This document shows positions 36,316 to 48,400 of a stretch of 64,000 bases of DNA, piece by piece. The notes under the pieces are model-generated. The model made no database searches. It had not been told where the DNA came from and saw only the letters and a program-made list of their open reading frames with translations. The DNA is taken from NCBI GenBank assembly GCA_017591395.1, contig WEDG01001065.1, positions 186,001-250,000 on the forward strand, in the 5' to 3' direction. A program made the translations under genes and the position numbers. Position 1 is the first letter of the stretch, and each line of letters begins with the position of its first letter. Origin of the DNA: Schistocephalus solidus (lineage: Eukaryota > Platyhelminthes > Cestoda > Diphyllobothriidea > Diphyllobothriidae).

Positions 36316-36874
36316 TTACATACACCGCACGAACAAGGGACACAAGGTAAACAAGCAAATCATAATGGATTAAAATCTATTACAAACGTGTGTATGGAAA
36401 ACTTTGCAAAAAACTTTGAAAAAAGTCCTTGTTTTTGGAAAGTGTGCAAAAAGGGAATGAGAATAAAGTGATCATCAATGTTAAAAGCGACATAATTACA
36501 GATAATATCAGAAAGGGTTGCAGTCGAAGGACTTATTGCCAAATTTAAGGCTTGGCACATGAAAAGGCTGGAAGAAGAAATGGATGTCGTAAAAAAGTCA
36601 CAGCAGTCAACAAACAGATGGTACTGTATTCCAGTAGCGGAAGCAGATGTTAGAACGTACGGTCTGTCACCAACCAGTACCACGTTGTCGGGCGCTTCGG
36701 TCGAAAGAACAAAACCATTGTGGAAGATGGAGGGAGCTGCGGGTTAACTTTAAATATCGTGGTACACCCTCATCATCGTCCAACAACACGGGGCGTAATG
36801 GCAACTCAGGCATACGTCTTTCCGAAAATCGCCTGTGCACCTGTGCGGCTACATTTTATGAGCCCTTTATCGAA

Positions 36875-38437
36875 TTATGAAAAACTATCCAACATTAAAA
36901 ACCGACACCCATCTTCATGTAGGTGAACTAAACGATGAATATTATATACAATCTCCGCAGGAATATACAATATGGCGAAATCAGAAACAAAGTTGTTTAA
37001 CAAAAGGCGGGCAAAATCCAAACAGGTTCTTATGTAAAATAGGATGACAAAAAAAATATATACTGAAACGGGAAACTGCAAAAAATGCATAAAACTGCCA
37101 TTGTTCATATAGGGTTTCAAAAACAACAGGGCCTATGTTCAGCAAAAATTGACAAAAATTCGGCCGCCTTCCACAACTCAAGAAAATCTAGTGTTCTACA
37201 TTTGCGCGAGAATTCCATCTGCAAGCATTTACTGCATTTTTGGATGAGGTCATTAAGTGCTGGAGAAAACCTCTTCACAAATAATCTCCACTGATGAATA
37301 AACTTCCGCATTACATCCAATCACACCAGGTGCATGTAGTCTATTGGAAAGCTACTAACCATGTCGGTAGGTAACTCAACGAAAGGCGATATGCCTCTGT
37401 GGTGGAGTCCCTGCTTTCTTGTTCGAAACGAACCGTCGTCGCGAAGATGCCCGCTGAAAACAGGGAACGTCATTTGGTTAGCAATTTAAATTCCAACATG
37501 ACAGAACCAAGAGTTTTTTTCCGTTACCTCTACCAAACGACCTACCTGTCGCATCCATAGTGCCCATTTTGGGCTTTCACCTGTCGGACATATGATCGAG
37601 CTAGTGAGTCGCATATAACATTGGAGAATTTAATATTCATTTTTTTCCCAGTTTGTGGAACCCGAAGGCCAACTCCCAAATTTCTTTCAATTCATCGATG
37701 CAGTCCCTCAGAAAATCATCCTGTGGCTCCGGCCTGCCGAACCCAGAGAACACATCTACTACAAACGGCCATCCAACTACCGCGTAGTTTACTGAGCAAG
37801 AATTGGTCAGAGGCATTGTACTTATCCTTTTGAACAACTTCATCCCATCGATGTGCAACTGGATGCCCATATATGGAATTTCCGTTGCTCACCGTCAGTT
37901 CAGCTCATCCAGTAAACCGCGTACAAGGCCCATGTGGACATAGCTCCCTGTTCTTCAGGACCTTGGTAATGCAAGTACGTGGAGTACGCAATAACGTTCT
38001 TCGGTCCTTCGGAACCCTCTGGGTGGTAAAAACGAAGCATCTACAACAAAGCTTAAACGGTTGCTGGCTGCATTTTCATCTTCCTGCAGAGGTCCTGCAA
38101 ATCAGATAGAAAACATCTGCCTTGTAATTCACTTGTTTTATTCCGTGAGCCCTATTGATTCTGCATTCCAACTTATAATAAAATTGCCTGAAAACCTACC
38201 ATTTTAAAGTTTGGGAAAGATATCAGGCATTTGAGGCTCCAGTGAGGGATATAATGCCGATGGCGAAGATGGCGAAGGACCATCTGCTAATTCGGTAGCG
38301 GCACAATACGCCTGCTTTGCACGCAATATCCGCTTATACACGGTGCTCCGTTTGATTCCGTAGAATTTACGCTTCATGGTTACTTTGCATGAACAACAGA
38401 ACACGATATATAAAGCATATGAGAGCATATTAAACAT
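36875..38437 (-). pseudogene. Decayed DNA-transposon transposase, right copy, uninterrupted
   Basis: Same parts as the left copy, contiguous here: N-terminal segment at 38204-38437, HIDGMKLFKR and VNYAVVGWPFVV at 37637-37870, the catalytic-region pieces across 37330-37620 (uninterrupted by the retroelement), and the C-terminal part at 36875-37320 (LELWKAAEF, NIHRLVHLHEDGC). It has internal stops and frame shifts, including the shared TGA at 37321-37323. Confidence 0.78.
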
Positions 38438-40840
38438 TCAGTGAGGTACCAAAATTACCGTTAATGCTTTACATTTAACTCGAGCATACGTAACTTAACA
38501 TGGCACAATGTAGCAAATTATCTTATAAAACATATCTAGCCCTCAGGGTTACCTACCGCAGTATCAGCAGCTTTGAGAACCATAAGTCAGTCGTATAAGT
38601 CACAGGGCAGGCTGGCACGTGCTTAGAAGGCAAATGGCGTCCAAATAACTGACTTAAACAAAGCACCCAAAATCATATTATAACAGTACCCAATAATTAA
38701 GCTTAAACAGTATATAATCTTGTAAATATTGACTATTTGAGTTTAAATTCAAACACTTACACCTTATCCAGTCTTTCAAAAAAGCCTGACCATGCGTTAA
38801 ATATGGCCTAAAAGTCTAGCGGGGCTTCTCCCTTCTGGCTCTCCTCTGAGCCCCCCTCCACTGACGGGGCCATGTGCTAGTAGGGAACTTTCCTGTTCTG
38901 TAAAATAAATATACCTTTCATGTTTTTCTTGATAAAATTTTAAAAACAATCCATAGGGAGAATTGGTTCATTTTGCCTAGGAAAAGAAGAGCTAACACTG
39001 CATTTATAGAATTTGATAGTTTCAAGAATCCCATAACGCATACAGAATCACGATATATAATCGAGAGTATACACCCACGTTCGTTGACTAATTATAAGCT
39101 GCGCTCTTAGTTGCTTAAGTTTATGGGTTTCCGTATGCAATACACTAATAAATCTCGATGGTGAGCCAAAATAGTTCTTTACTGAAACATTTAGACAACG
39201 ATTGTTTTTACCGGGCCAAAACAAATACGGAAAAATTTGAAAGCCAGTGGGTCCTGTTTTTTTATGTTTTTTATAATGTTATCGTGAATTAAGGAACTCA
39301 CGTAACTGCTTCTTCTGCACTTTGGTCTATTTATCTTTAAGCATAAATGTTGGCGTACGCTTTCACACGTAGTAATTTTTTCAAACTGATTTTCTGAATC
39401 CGCGTATATGCGCTTTTCTTGCAGTCTGTACTCAGGAGTATACTTCTGCTGAGTAGTTCACTAAAGTGCTGAGTTGAAGCATAAATACCTTTCATGACGT
39501 TTCGATTGATATGTTCTTGGCACGTTTAATCAGGTTATTCGCCTGTCCATGGATTGATTACAGGACAGATATCTGTCCTGTACGTGTTGACCGTCACTCT
39601 GAAATGTCTACTACACCTTCTTTATCGTCTCACAACTGAACCTCATTTAATAGCGTGCTAATATGGTTAAAAAATTGTAAAAAGTTCATTTTCAATCGCC
39701 TGTTCTGCGCTAGGTTATGTTTCTTGTGGAGGCTGTTAGCTGGGGTGCCTATATTCTCCGCATTCGACCTATGTCCTGATCATACGTATGGTAACGATGT
39801 GACTGCCCTATACTCTGCACACCATTTAAGCTGATACTACCATCCATTTTTGTTTGATGAACCTAGCTGTCGCTGATAAATAAACCAAACCCTCTCCGAA
39901 ATGAGTTTCTTTCGATAGACGAAATGTAATAAACATCGATACTTTTAAACTGGTCACTTTTCAAACTGGGAAAATAGGGGCTCCATAAACAATCTAATCT
40001 ATTGCCCACACATTATTCAACCGTTACCATGAGTTTACACGCGTGGCTTGTGTAAGCGGCATCATAAAATATATATACCTCGCCCTCCATCTACACGTCT
40101 CTCTCTTGCTCCAATTGATATATCTTACGAACTGCGGACTTCAGGCAATTAGAGCCACCAAACTTTATGTCGATTTGACGTCTAAGGATTTTGAATTGAG
40201 CCTTGACACTGCTCTACGCTTATGCTTTGACTTATATAGAACTTTACAGTATCACTTTCTCCCTATAGGGGGCTCCGGATTGCACTGACTTCTTCTGAAG
40301 TACGACACGTTTCTTCTGGGCTGTAATTAACTGAAAACAGCGGACGATGCTTTAGAGGCAGTAGAACAATTTTTCACTTAAAGAACCATCTCTCACCCAT
40401 TCTTTAGCTGAATTATGAGACGGTGTATGGTGTAGGAGTGGGTGGTAAGCTAATTTCCGTATTTTTTTCTTTGTTATCTCAGTGTGCATCTACCTTCCCT
40501 CGCCATCCGAGGATGACCTGATATATCGTGGTATATCGAGAGCGTATGTAATATTTGTTCAGTGCAGATTTGAGTATTAACCGAAATTTTGGAGATTTTA
40601 TAAGCTTGTACTCACGTAACAATTTGAATTCGTCAAAAACTGCTTTCAGATGAACACTATAATGTTAAGGCCCGGAGTAGAAACTTTAGCCCTTTGTGTC
40701 CTTTCCCTTAATTTCTTCTTTGTTTACAAAACCACGATTTCACCTTAGTAAAAGTGCATAGATGTGATGAAGGAAATTGTAAGTCTATGTTATTAACTTT
40801 GCAATACCCGCAATGCTCAATACGAGGGAATTCGGATAAC
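38438..40840. other. 5' part of the transposon segment, right arm
   Basis: Mirror of about 21470-23849. There is no recognisable protein; short frames at 40043-40288 are duplicated in the left arm simply because the DNA is. It includes a self-complementary ACAGGACAGATATCTGTCCT near 39562. Confidence 0.5.
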
Positions 40841-40846
40841 ATAATC

Positions 40847-41097
40847 CTCCTGTGCATTGTAAAAAGTTTCATTTGCCATCTTTAATAACTTCTAGCTGTA
40901 CTGCTACGCCTAGGTAAAGGCGATCCACTGTTGCGTTCTACCAGGTAAGGAACCGTTTAAGCAGTATATTTTTGCCTCGTCATCTTGAAGCTGTTACCGC
41001 TTCTTATATCCGACTCCTGTGTCCCTGTGTATCTGACCTCCACTCTCGACCCTATCCGTCGGAATCCCACATATTCTATCGTGCTGCATGATAGCGT
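40847..41097. repeat. Direct repeat, unit A
   Basis: About 250 bp (ATAACATAATCCTCC .. ATCGTGCTGCATGATAG) that recurs, diverged by roughly 10%, at 41713-41975 in the same orientation. It is also present in the left arm (about 21200-21450). Confidence 0.85.
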
Positions 41098-41712
41098 GTT
41101 ACTGAAATTGCCTCTGTTTCTGACTGTTACAGCCAAATAAAAGCAAAGATCTAAATGATTGCGTAGAACGTTTAATTGTGTGATGTCACCTCTGTTATCT
41201 GAGGCTGGTGTTATTTCTCCTACTCTGTTCATTTAACTGACCGACTGTTCCTTTATCGTTCGCTGAAGGATCACCAATGCGTTGTCGTATTTTTGTTTAT
41301 ACTGGCAATTTTGCCGTCTTAACTATCTCCTTTGCAGTAATGTCTCAGACTTGTGTGAATGCTGTAGAAGTAGGCATAGCAATTGATTCCTGCAAAATTA
41401 AACTGATCGCTTCTGCTTTAGCCGTCCCGTCACAGTCTTCAACAGAGGTTTATACCAAAATGTCTGCCAAACGGGCAAGATAAGAATAAATTTGACCATT
41501 TAAAAACTGCCTTTCTTCGTCCACACGAACCCGCTTTTAAATAGCAGTGTGTTTGAGATATCCCGAGGACGCATACTTCCTTGCTGTTTCAACGACTTGA
41601 CACGTTTGAAAGTTGATTGTGTACCTACGTGCAAGTCTGCTTCCTGATTGTTATTCAATGCGAGGTCGGCTTAGCATGTTTTAAAGGTCCTTCTCGCAAC
41701 CTCGTTGGGATA

Positions 41713-41975
41713 ACATAATCCTTCTTAGCATTGTAAAAAGTTTCATTTGCCGTCTTTACTAACTTCTAGCTGTACTGCTACGCCTGGATAAAGGTGATCC
41801 ACTGTTACGTTCTACCAGGTATGCGACCGTTAAATCAGTATATTTTTGCCTTGTCATCTTCAAGCTCTGCTACTGCTTCTTATACCCGACTACTGTGTCC
41901 CTGTGTATTTGACCTCCACTCTCGACCGTATCACTCGAAATTCCACATCTTATATCGTGCTGCATGATAGGGTTG
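41713..41975. repeat. Direct repeat, unit B, outside the duplication
   Basis: A diverged copy of unit A (ATAACATAATCCTTC .. ATCGTGCTGCATGATAG) starting exactly where homology between the two arms ends. There is no counterpart left of 20523. Possibly subterminal transposon repeats. Confidence 0.85.
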
Positions 41976-43657
41976 GTGAATTTCTCATTTTTACGCTTAT
42001 GTGCCCTTTAAGCTCTTGGCTATAATAAGGAAGCATACGCCGTTTGGGGCATCATTAGCTGTTACCTTGACGCCGACTTTACGGGAGAATTAGTAGGACC
42101 TAATGACTCCAATGAGTCGATGCATCTCATGCATACATATTTTGTCAATTAGTGTCCATTCGAAATTTCGTCGCAACAGGCCTCCAGTTATGGGCTAGCC
42201 TAAAATCAAGCTAGAGTGCTCAACGCCAACAGAAGCTGCAGAACGTGATAAGGACGGAAGTTTAGATCTACCAGCTGCAATTCTAAGGGTTTTGCGGATC
42301 CGGGAATCAATAACCGGGCAGCAAATTTGCAATAAAATCCGGTAAAACCAACGGCTTAACCTCCTAGTACGCGGCATCTTAATATTTGGTTGCTATGAGA
42401 CCATGTTCTTTCGTTTATCTGGCTTAAGCCTGTGGTGGTCATCTATGCATCTTATTGCATAAATTGTAAACTTTTCAGCTATTTCAGAGCAATTCAGGAG
42501 AAGATGTATTACTGGGAAAATTTTGTATCTATCTAGACTTAAGAATTATTCCTGTTGATTACTAATTCAACTACTGCATTTAGAGGACAAGTGGTAATAT
42601 GTCGGAAATGGATAGATATATAGAAATTTGAGGCTCTTTCAGGTGCTTCATGTTAGACCCACTTTTCGAAAATGTGCCTCCAACACATCGTTTGCATAGT
42701 AGATCGCATGCGGCGCACTTCGAACGAGGATGCTTGCCACATCCACAAGAAAATGCATTTTATGCATGGAAATGGAAGCTTCTAAATCGGTATTTCAACA
42801 GGATCGGATGGAGTTTGTTACATCTCTGTATCGATGGACATTGAAACCGTCGGAGGGTTCTTACAAGTCAGAGACTTTCTGCCGATTCCAACGGTCTGAC
42901 ATGATCAATAATATCAATCGAATTTTATTTTATGAATGGTTGCTGATGAAGGTGTCACCGATGACATCGCCACGATGGGACTTACGTATATTCGGTAACA
43001 TTTTATTTCGATATATCTTGCCTTAAGCACAAGAAAGTGTAAGAACATCCAGGGGGTTTCTCGTTCTATTTTAGAACATTTTTATCACCAAAAAGCCTCC
43101 CAACTTCGCAAACCTAACCCCTTCTTGGGCCTGTTCACTTTTGCCTAATAAGTCCTCGTTAAGAATCACTCTACATCGAGTTTATCTTTACTTTTACTTT
43201 CAGCGCAAGGTTTATAGTCTCGAAAATGTTCACAGGAGTCATTGCTATCATAGCAATCTGCAAGTGGCCGTAGCAGTTTTCGGCCGCTCCCTTTCCATCC
43301 AATAATGCCACGTATCGTTCTTTAGCTCTTGATAACCCAAGCGTCCGGGTCAGCAATTATCAAGACCACCGTAATTTTATTCTGACAGCAAGACAGTTGT
43401 CTTTTGAGTAAAGTCATATGTTAAAAAACAGCCATCTGTTCAACCAACCTCCAAAATAGACTGTTTAAATTTACGTAATAACAAAGATGCTATTGAAAAT
43501 TCCATTCTACATCTCTGTTACAGACAAACCAAAGGCCGTTCCACTTACTTTTAACGAACGACTTGTCTCAATATTTTCTACCATAATCCATGGATCCGTA
43601 CTCATGGCAAAGACATTCCCTCTCCATATTACATGATCACCCCTATTGTCGTCCACC
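41976..43657. other. Intergenic stretch with weak exon candidates
   Basis: The frames at 42730-43026 (plus; MEFVTSLYRWTLKPSEG) and 43171-43356 (minus; AKERYVALLDGKGAAENC) have coding-like composition, but I recognise no family and could not place convincing splice sites. Confidence 0.3.
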
Positions 43658-44371
43658 CTACTTGGAGCCAGTAAACTCGATTTGTGTTGAGCCAGCGTTC
43701 ACGAAAGACGTCTCTAAGTAAGTCTTTACCATTTTTAATGTATGCTTTAGCGAACCGGGTGTCTCAGAATTCGATGCCTCTTGGGTGGATGTAACAATAG
43801 ATGACAGAATTCTGAATTTACCGTCTGACGTCTTAGAAGGGGCAACCGTTCCTTTGAGATTTGTCGAAAGGGAACCTACATTGAATATTCCTTCCCAACG
43901 GGGTGCTACGACGGATTCCTCGCTTTCGTAAGTTTCGAAGAGAATTCTACCAATTTCATTAATTTTATTTTTTCCCTTCAGCTCGAAACAGAACTCATGG
44001 CACCTATCAGCAACACGGATATTCAAGCGATTAAAGAAGACATTAATCAGAGCAGCTCTTGAGATTTCTGTCTGCCATCAACAAATGTTTCAAGCTACAC
44101 CATTGGATGCAGAATTCCGAAGGGCTTCACAACATGCACTGATAAGGCAACGCGTTTCACGTTCTATTCGTAAAGCCTTTGGGTTTTTGCATTGGGTAAG
44201 GGTTACTTTATATTTCTGAGTTTGTTCTAGCGTACTGATGTTTGTGTGGAGCTCCATGAAACCCTGCTGAATACCCTTCCCTGCAACCTTCTTTCGGTTT
44301 ACTTGGAGGGATTTGGGTATCTTTTTGCCCAAAAAAAGGTACTTTTGTTTCCTAGGACAGCTTCCAATATT
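43658..44371 (-). CDS. Unidentified protein gene, two 3' exons with a 33-nt intron
   Basis: Upstream exon 44101-44371 (starting after acceptor tgtcctag) reads PRKQKYLFLGKKIPKSLQVN, ELHTNISTLEQTQKY and LISACCEALRNSASN. A GT-AG interval of 33 nt (44068-44100) joins it in phase 1 to exon 43658-44067, which reads EISRAALINVFFNRLNIRVA, CHEFCFELKGKNK and PRWEGIFNVGSLSTNL and ends at a TAG. Without the splice the frame hits a stop at once. Introns of this size are normal in flatworms. I do not recognise the family; the beginning of the gene is not seen. Confidence 0.5.
44068..44100 (-). other. Candidate 33-nt spliceosomal intron
   Basis: On the minus strand it begins GTGTAGC and ends GCAGACAG. Removing it fuses two open frames in phase (AAT G|AA ATC). 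Confidence 0.5.
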
Positions 44372-44544
44372 TTAAATAATCCCTATAGGTTACTTCCCTT
44401 CTCAACAACTTGAACAGTGTAACTTTGTCACACGCGAAAGTACAACGATTTCCTTATGGAGAGTTTGTGGAGTGGATGAAAGTGGCGGATTTCTCCAATA
44501 TTCGCTGCCAATCAACTCAGGCAATTTCACCTTTTTCTTTTATC

Positions 44545-44840
44545 ATACATGTCGCTATGCCACCGCCTGCGAGGGCTCTAGTCTGAGCTCCAGGGCACAA
44601 CGGAACATACATGTTCCTTAAGCAGATCGGTGAGCAACATACTATCATCATATACCCGATCGCAACCGACAAAAACAACGAGCCCGTGGCTCAATGGTAG
44701 AGCGTTCGACTCAATTACCAAATGTCGTGGGTTCGAATCCTAGGTGTGCCACACTTGGGATTGGGTATGACTGGCTGATGACGGCTAATAAGCCAAAAAT
44801 GGCCATTCCAGTCTCCCTTGCCTTCGTCAGTCATGTAATT
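44545..44840 (+). repeat. tRNA-headed repeat: tail of one unit followed by a full unit
   Basis: 44545-44640 is the tail (GCCTGCGAGGGCTCTAGTC, GGAACATACATGTTCC, CAGATCGGTGAGC). From 44677 the next head starts: GTGGCTCAATGGTAGAGCG (A-box) and GGTTCGAATCC (perfect B-box), then GACTGGCTGATGACGGC. GAAA is changed to AAAA in this copy. The tail-to-head order equals that at 49.2-49.7 kb. Confidence 0.85.
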
Positions 44841-45205
44841 CTACCTGAGTCGAAGACTTTATTGAATACCTTCCGACTGGTGAGAATCGCGCTTGTCCGT
44901 CCTTTTTCCACTTGAGCAATTAAAGCTTCCTCGCCCCTCTTTAATTACTTGATGGCTGTTACTTTGACTGCCGAGATGGTTCGACGTGGTCTGTGTGCCC
45001 TAGTTCTCGGTACTTCACCTTAGGATCCCTTAGTATTTCTCTAGGCGAGGGAGACCGACCCTGTGGTCACTTAGAAAAAATTGGTATATAATATATCTTT
45101 ACTAGTCAATTCGTCGGCTTTCCTTCTTGTTTTGATGGTACAGTCACGTTTCGTGGTTTGCATTAGCTGACACCAATTCCTCTCTTCCTTCTACTGAAAT
45201 TTCAG

Positions 45206-45496
45206 CAGTCACTATTCGAGCCAGTGAATGGATTTTCTCCCATCTCTGTCATGCCATCGATACAAATTAGCGAGGCTGACTCAATTATTGGTCGTCAGCC
45301 GTCCTCTGTGGGCGACTCTGACGAACCAATTTTTGTCTGTGTAATGCTTGCGAGCCAGGCGAGAAGCCTCCGCATAACGCGCTTAATGCGTGACCTTTCG
45401 TGTCTCGGTCGTGTCGTCCCCCAACCCATACCCGAAGATGCTTGCGAGGCACCCCGTTTGAGGATGCGATGCCTGAATCAACGGCTTCTGGCCTTG
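45206..45496 (+). CDS. KANSL3: KANSL3-like exon a
   Basis: Strong acceptor (ctactgaaatttcag) and donor (gtacgt). 97 codons, phase 0 at both ends. It encodes PIFVCVMLASQARS (first hydrolase-fold strand) and a helix ending LNQRLLAL. Confidence 0.7.
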
Positions 45497-48400
45497 GTAC
45501 GTACAGTTTCACCTTCCTATTGTGACACCAGAGCATGTTAGAATACGCCTTCTTAGGTGTGCATTAGTAGTAAGCACAATACACAGAGGCGTAGGGTCGA
45601 ATCGCCGATTGGCCAGATGACTTTTGGCTAATTTATTGTGGACAAATTCCATAACTTAGATACAGGTAACGGACTGCTCAGTTGGTAGGATCTATGACGA
45701 CCATGCACACTCCAATAAAGTTGTAGCAGTTCTCTTTTGCCACATATTCCAAGCCCCCCAATAGCCGTCTCCTTCATCCGCGAGTGTAAAGTTGCCTAGG
45801 CTAAACTCGGAGCCGTAATTTCTATTTGCAGGCTCATAGTTGATAGCATGAAAAATGCGAGAAAAAGTCAAACCAACTTGGCAACTTTATCTCACGCTTT
45901 TTTGACTAAAGTTAATATTACTAGACACTTCCAAGTCCACGAGGGTCCAAAAAACTCACACATTGACCATTATTTGCTGTCCAACTTTTCCATAACCATC
46001 TATCAGAACTCAGTAAATATGCGCATACAGTAGCATCCAGGTAGCTACGAGTCTGGCCTCAGGACACTATGACTCAGATATCTGCACTATATACCGCACA
46101 AGTATATAGAGCCTTCTAAAACAGAATTGCGGGTTTAAAAAAAAACTTAATGCAACTTACAAGCGGCTGATCATTGTCATAACGCCAATTTTCACGTATT
46201 CACTTAAAAACTGCAACTTCAGCTTTCAGCCTGCATGTCATACAAGTATTGACAGAATAACAGAATTGAGTTGCGTAAACGATCAGTTAGATAAAGGGAG
46301 TGAGCTTCTGTCAATTTATTCATGAAAAAAAGCAGTGTACTGGGCCATTGACGGGATAATTTAATCCAGCCATATTTACCGCAGATGGACGAGAATCGCC
46401 CAGTGCCCCTCTATCTAGTGGGCTTCGGCATCACCTGCCCTTTGATGATCACAGCAGCCCTGCAACTGCCTGCTTCCTACAACAACTACGGACTCGAGAA
46501 AGTTCTCTGTGGACGCCAGTTAGGCCTAGAAAGTCCTGCTCCATCGCGGCCCTGGCTTAGTGGTCTCATCTGCCTGGGCATGCCCCTTACCCTTCCGGCT
46601 CATCAGCTGGAGGTGCTGGCTGCAATTGGTCGTCGTTGCTCGCTCCTCCTCCTTGTGGGGGACTGTTCGCGCTTCGGAGGTGCACACGAAGCCTCTCGGT
46701 TCCGCGAATCCCTCATTGCTGCTCGTCGGCGTGCACCTCCGTCTTCAGAGATGGGAGTTAGTGGTGCAGCTGGTGGCGAGGGTGCCAGCATCAAGCCACA
46801 CGAATTCGACCTGCAGTTTCTTATCGTGGGGGGAGCGGATCACCTTCTCCGACTACATACCTCCACTGCCCGCCGTTGGTCCACTACTCAAGCAGCTGTT
46901 GACTACGCCCTCATTGTAAGCCTTAAAAAGAATGCCATTATTTGCATTGAAAATTTAACTAAAACAGTCGAACTCATCTCCTTTGGACTTGCACAATTGT
47001 CTCATGGAGTTTGGTAGAGATCCGTAGTCTTGTCCCTTGCTAACCCCGCCCTCCGTATATTGTCAGAAGTAGCCTGTTGAATTGAATAAGGGCTTGTTGT
47101 TTTGGAATCAGGCCTGTTGTCACAAGACCTCCATTTTCTCTGCACGTGCTGTTTCCGAACAAAGCGGATATTTCGCAGTTCTATTTGCCTTCGTTTAAAA
47201 AAAAACATTTGTCGCAACTCCTTTAGAGAGTCCGGAGCGTTTTTCACGCTCGTACTAACACTGGCCTCGAATCTGTCTAAAGTGGCTTCAGCAGGTCGAA
47301 ACCAAGCCTTTAAAAATACAAAGTGCTGGAAGTTTGAATTCGGGTTAATCAGAAGGGTCGGTAGAGCAATTCAGAAATCTGCTTTTTCCCCAAGCAGAGT
47401 ATTACGGAGGCAGTTGAGGCTGTAAGGCTCGAGTCAGTGGGATTAAAAGTAGCAAACGGCACAAAGCCATGCCTTAGCAGTCCTTACGTCTATCTACCTT
47501 CATAACGTTCACCCATAGAAGCGCGCTGACTTTACATTGAAATGGAACCACACCGACCTGATTGATTTCTTAAAACAAAGTGGCTCAGTCCTCTGGTTGT
47601 AGGTACCACGAACGCGCAACCACCTACTCTACCGCAAATCGATAACATAAAAGAGGATGAAGATAATTAATATGCTCACTAGTCTTCTTCGTCATCTCAA
47701 GTTCATTTTGAAGAGTGTTGGTTAAAATGGTCTACTGTGATTTGCTCGTTTGGCGAAGAGAGGTGCAACGATACCTGGGTTAGAAAACTGCAAGTAGGCC
47801 AACAGCAGGTAGTGATCAAATCCTATAGGAAAGCCGCGAAACTATGGCACACATGGTGGAATCATTTACTTTGGTGTTTGGCTAATGGTCGTCAACATAT
47901 CTCCATAGTCCGCCTATCCGACCGCTCAAAACCTTAATGTGTTCGGCTATCAAAGTGCATTGTATAGAGGCTGACACTTTTCATTATGCGCCTGCTTCGA
48001 AGGCTGTTTAAAGGCATGCATTCTTTCCTCAGGTTGCTATGAGAAATTTTGTGTACGTTTGTCGCAACCTGTCAATGGGCAACTGTGACTCTACAGAGGC
48101 CCAGGTCTCATTTACGTCCGGCCTCAGAACACCTTCAATGAGCGGTTCTGTCCTTCACGTACAGCCTCGACAGATATGCGAACGCGGAACTAGCAACTGG
48201 AGGCCTCCGCAACAGGATCTGACCTCGTTGAAATCCATGCACATTACGAATTCCGTCCACTTGAGCCACGCCTACCATCAGCAGCCATCCAACCTCATGT
48301 CGCAGCTTTACCGTCAAACCGATTATGAAAAGCTGCATTCTTTCCGACAGAAAGTTCGCTGTCCATCAGAGGCAACTCTTCCGTCCTCCACACGGGCTGA

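Larger units (their letters stand above)
35208..41712 (-). repeat. Right arm of giant inverted duplication
   Basis: Reverse complement of 20523-32329 without the CR1 insertion: 6505 bp against 11807 bp. Both arms share the stop codon inside the transposase (30220-30222 and 37321-37323) and the same frame breaks, so the transposon was already dead when the segment was duplicated. Confidence 0.95.

Noticed and set aside
44681..44753. Possible functional tRNA gene at the repeat head
   Set aside because: A- and B-boxes are good, but there is no consistent acceptor stem or anticodon arm and the same head recurs attached to the same body in many copies, so it is a SINE-like promoter, not a tRNA gene.
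45285..45536. Minus-strand frame opposite KANSL3 exon a
   Set aside because: The plus-strand exon has strong acceptor and donor and fits the family; the antisense frame has no resemblance to anything.
46560..46919. Frameshifted reading of the KANSL3 exon (ITFSDYIPPLPAVGPLLKQL)
   Set aside because: At first it looked like a homopolymer indel at GGGGGG, but the unshifted frame gives the family hallmark VGGADHLLRL and splices in phase, so no edit is needed.
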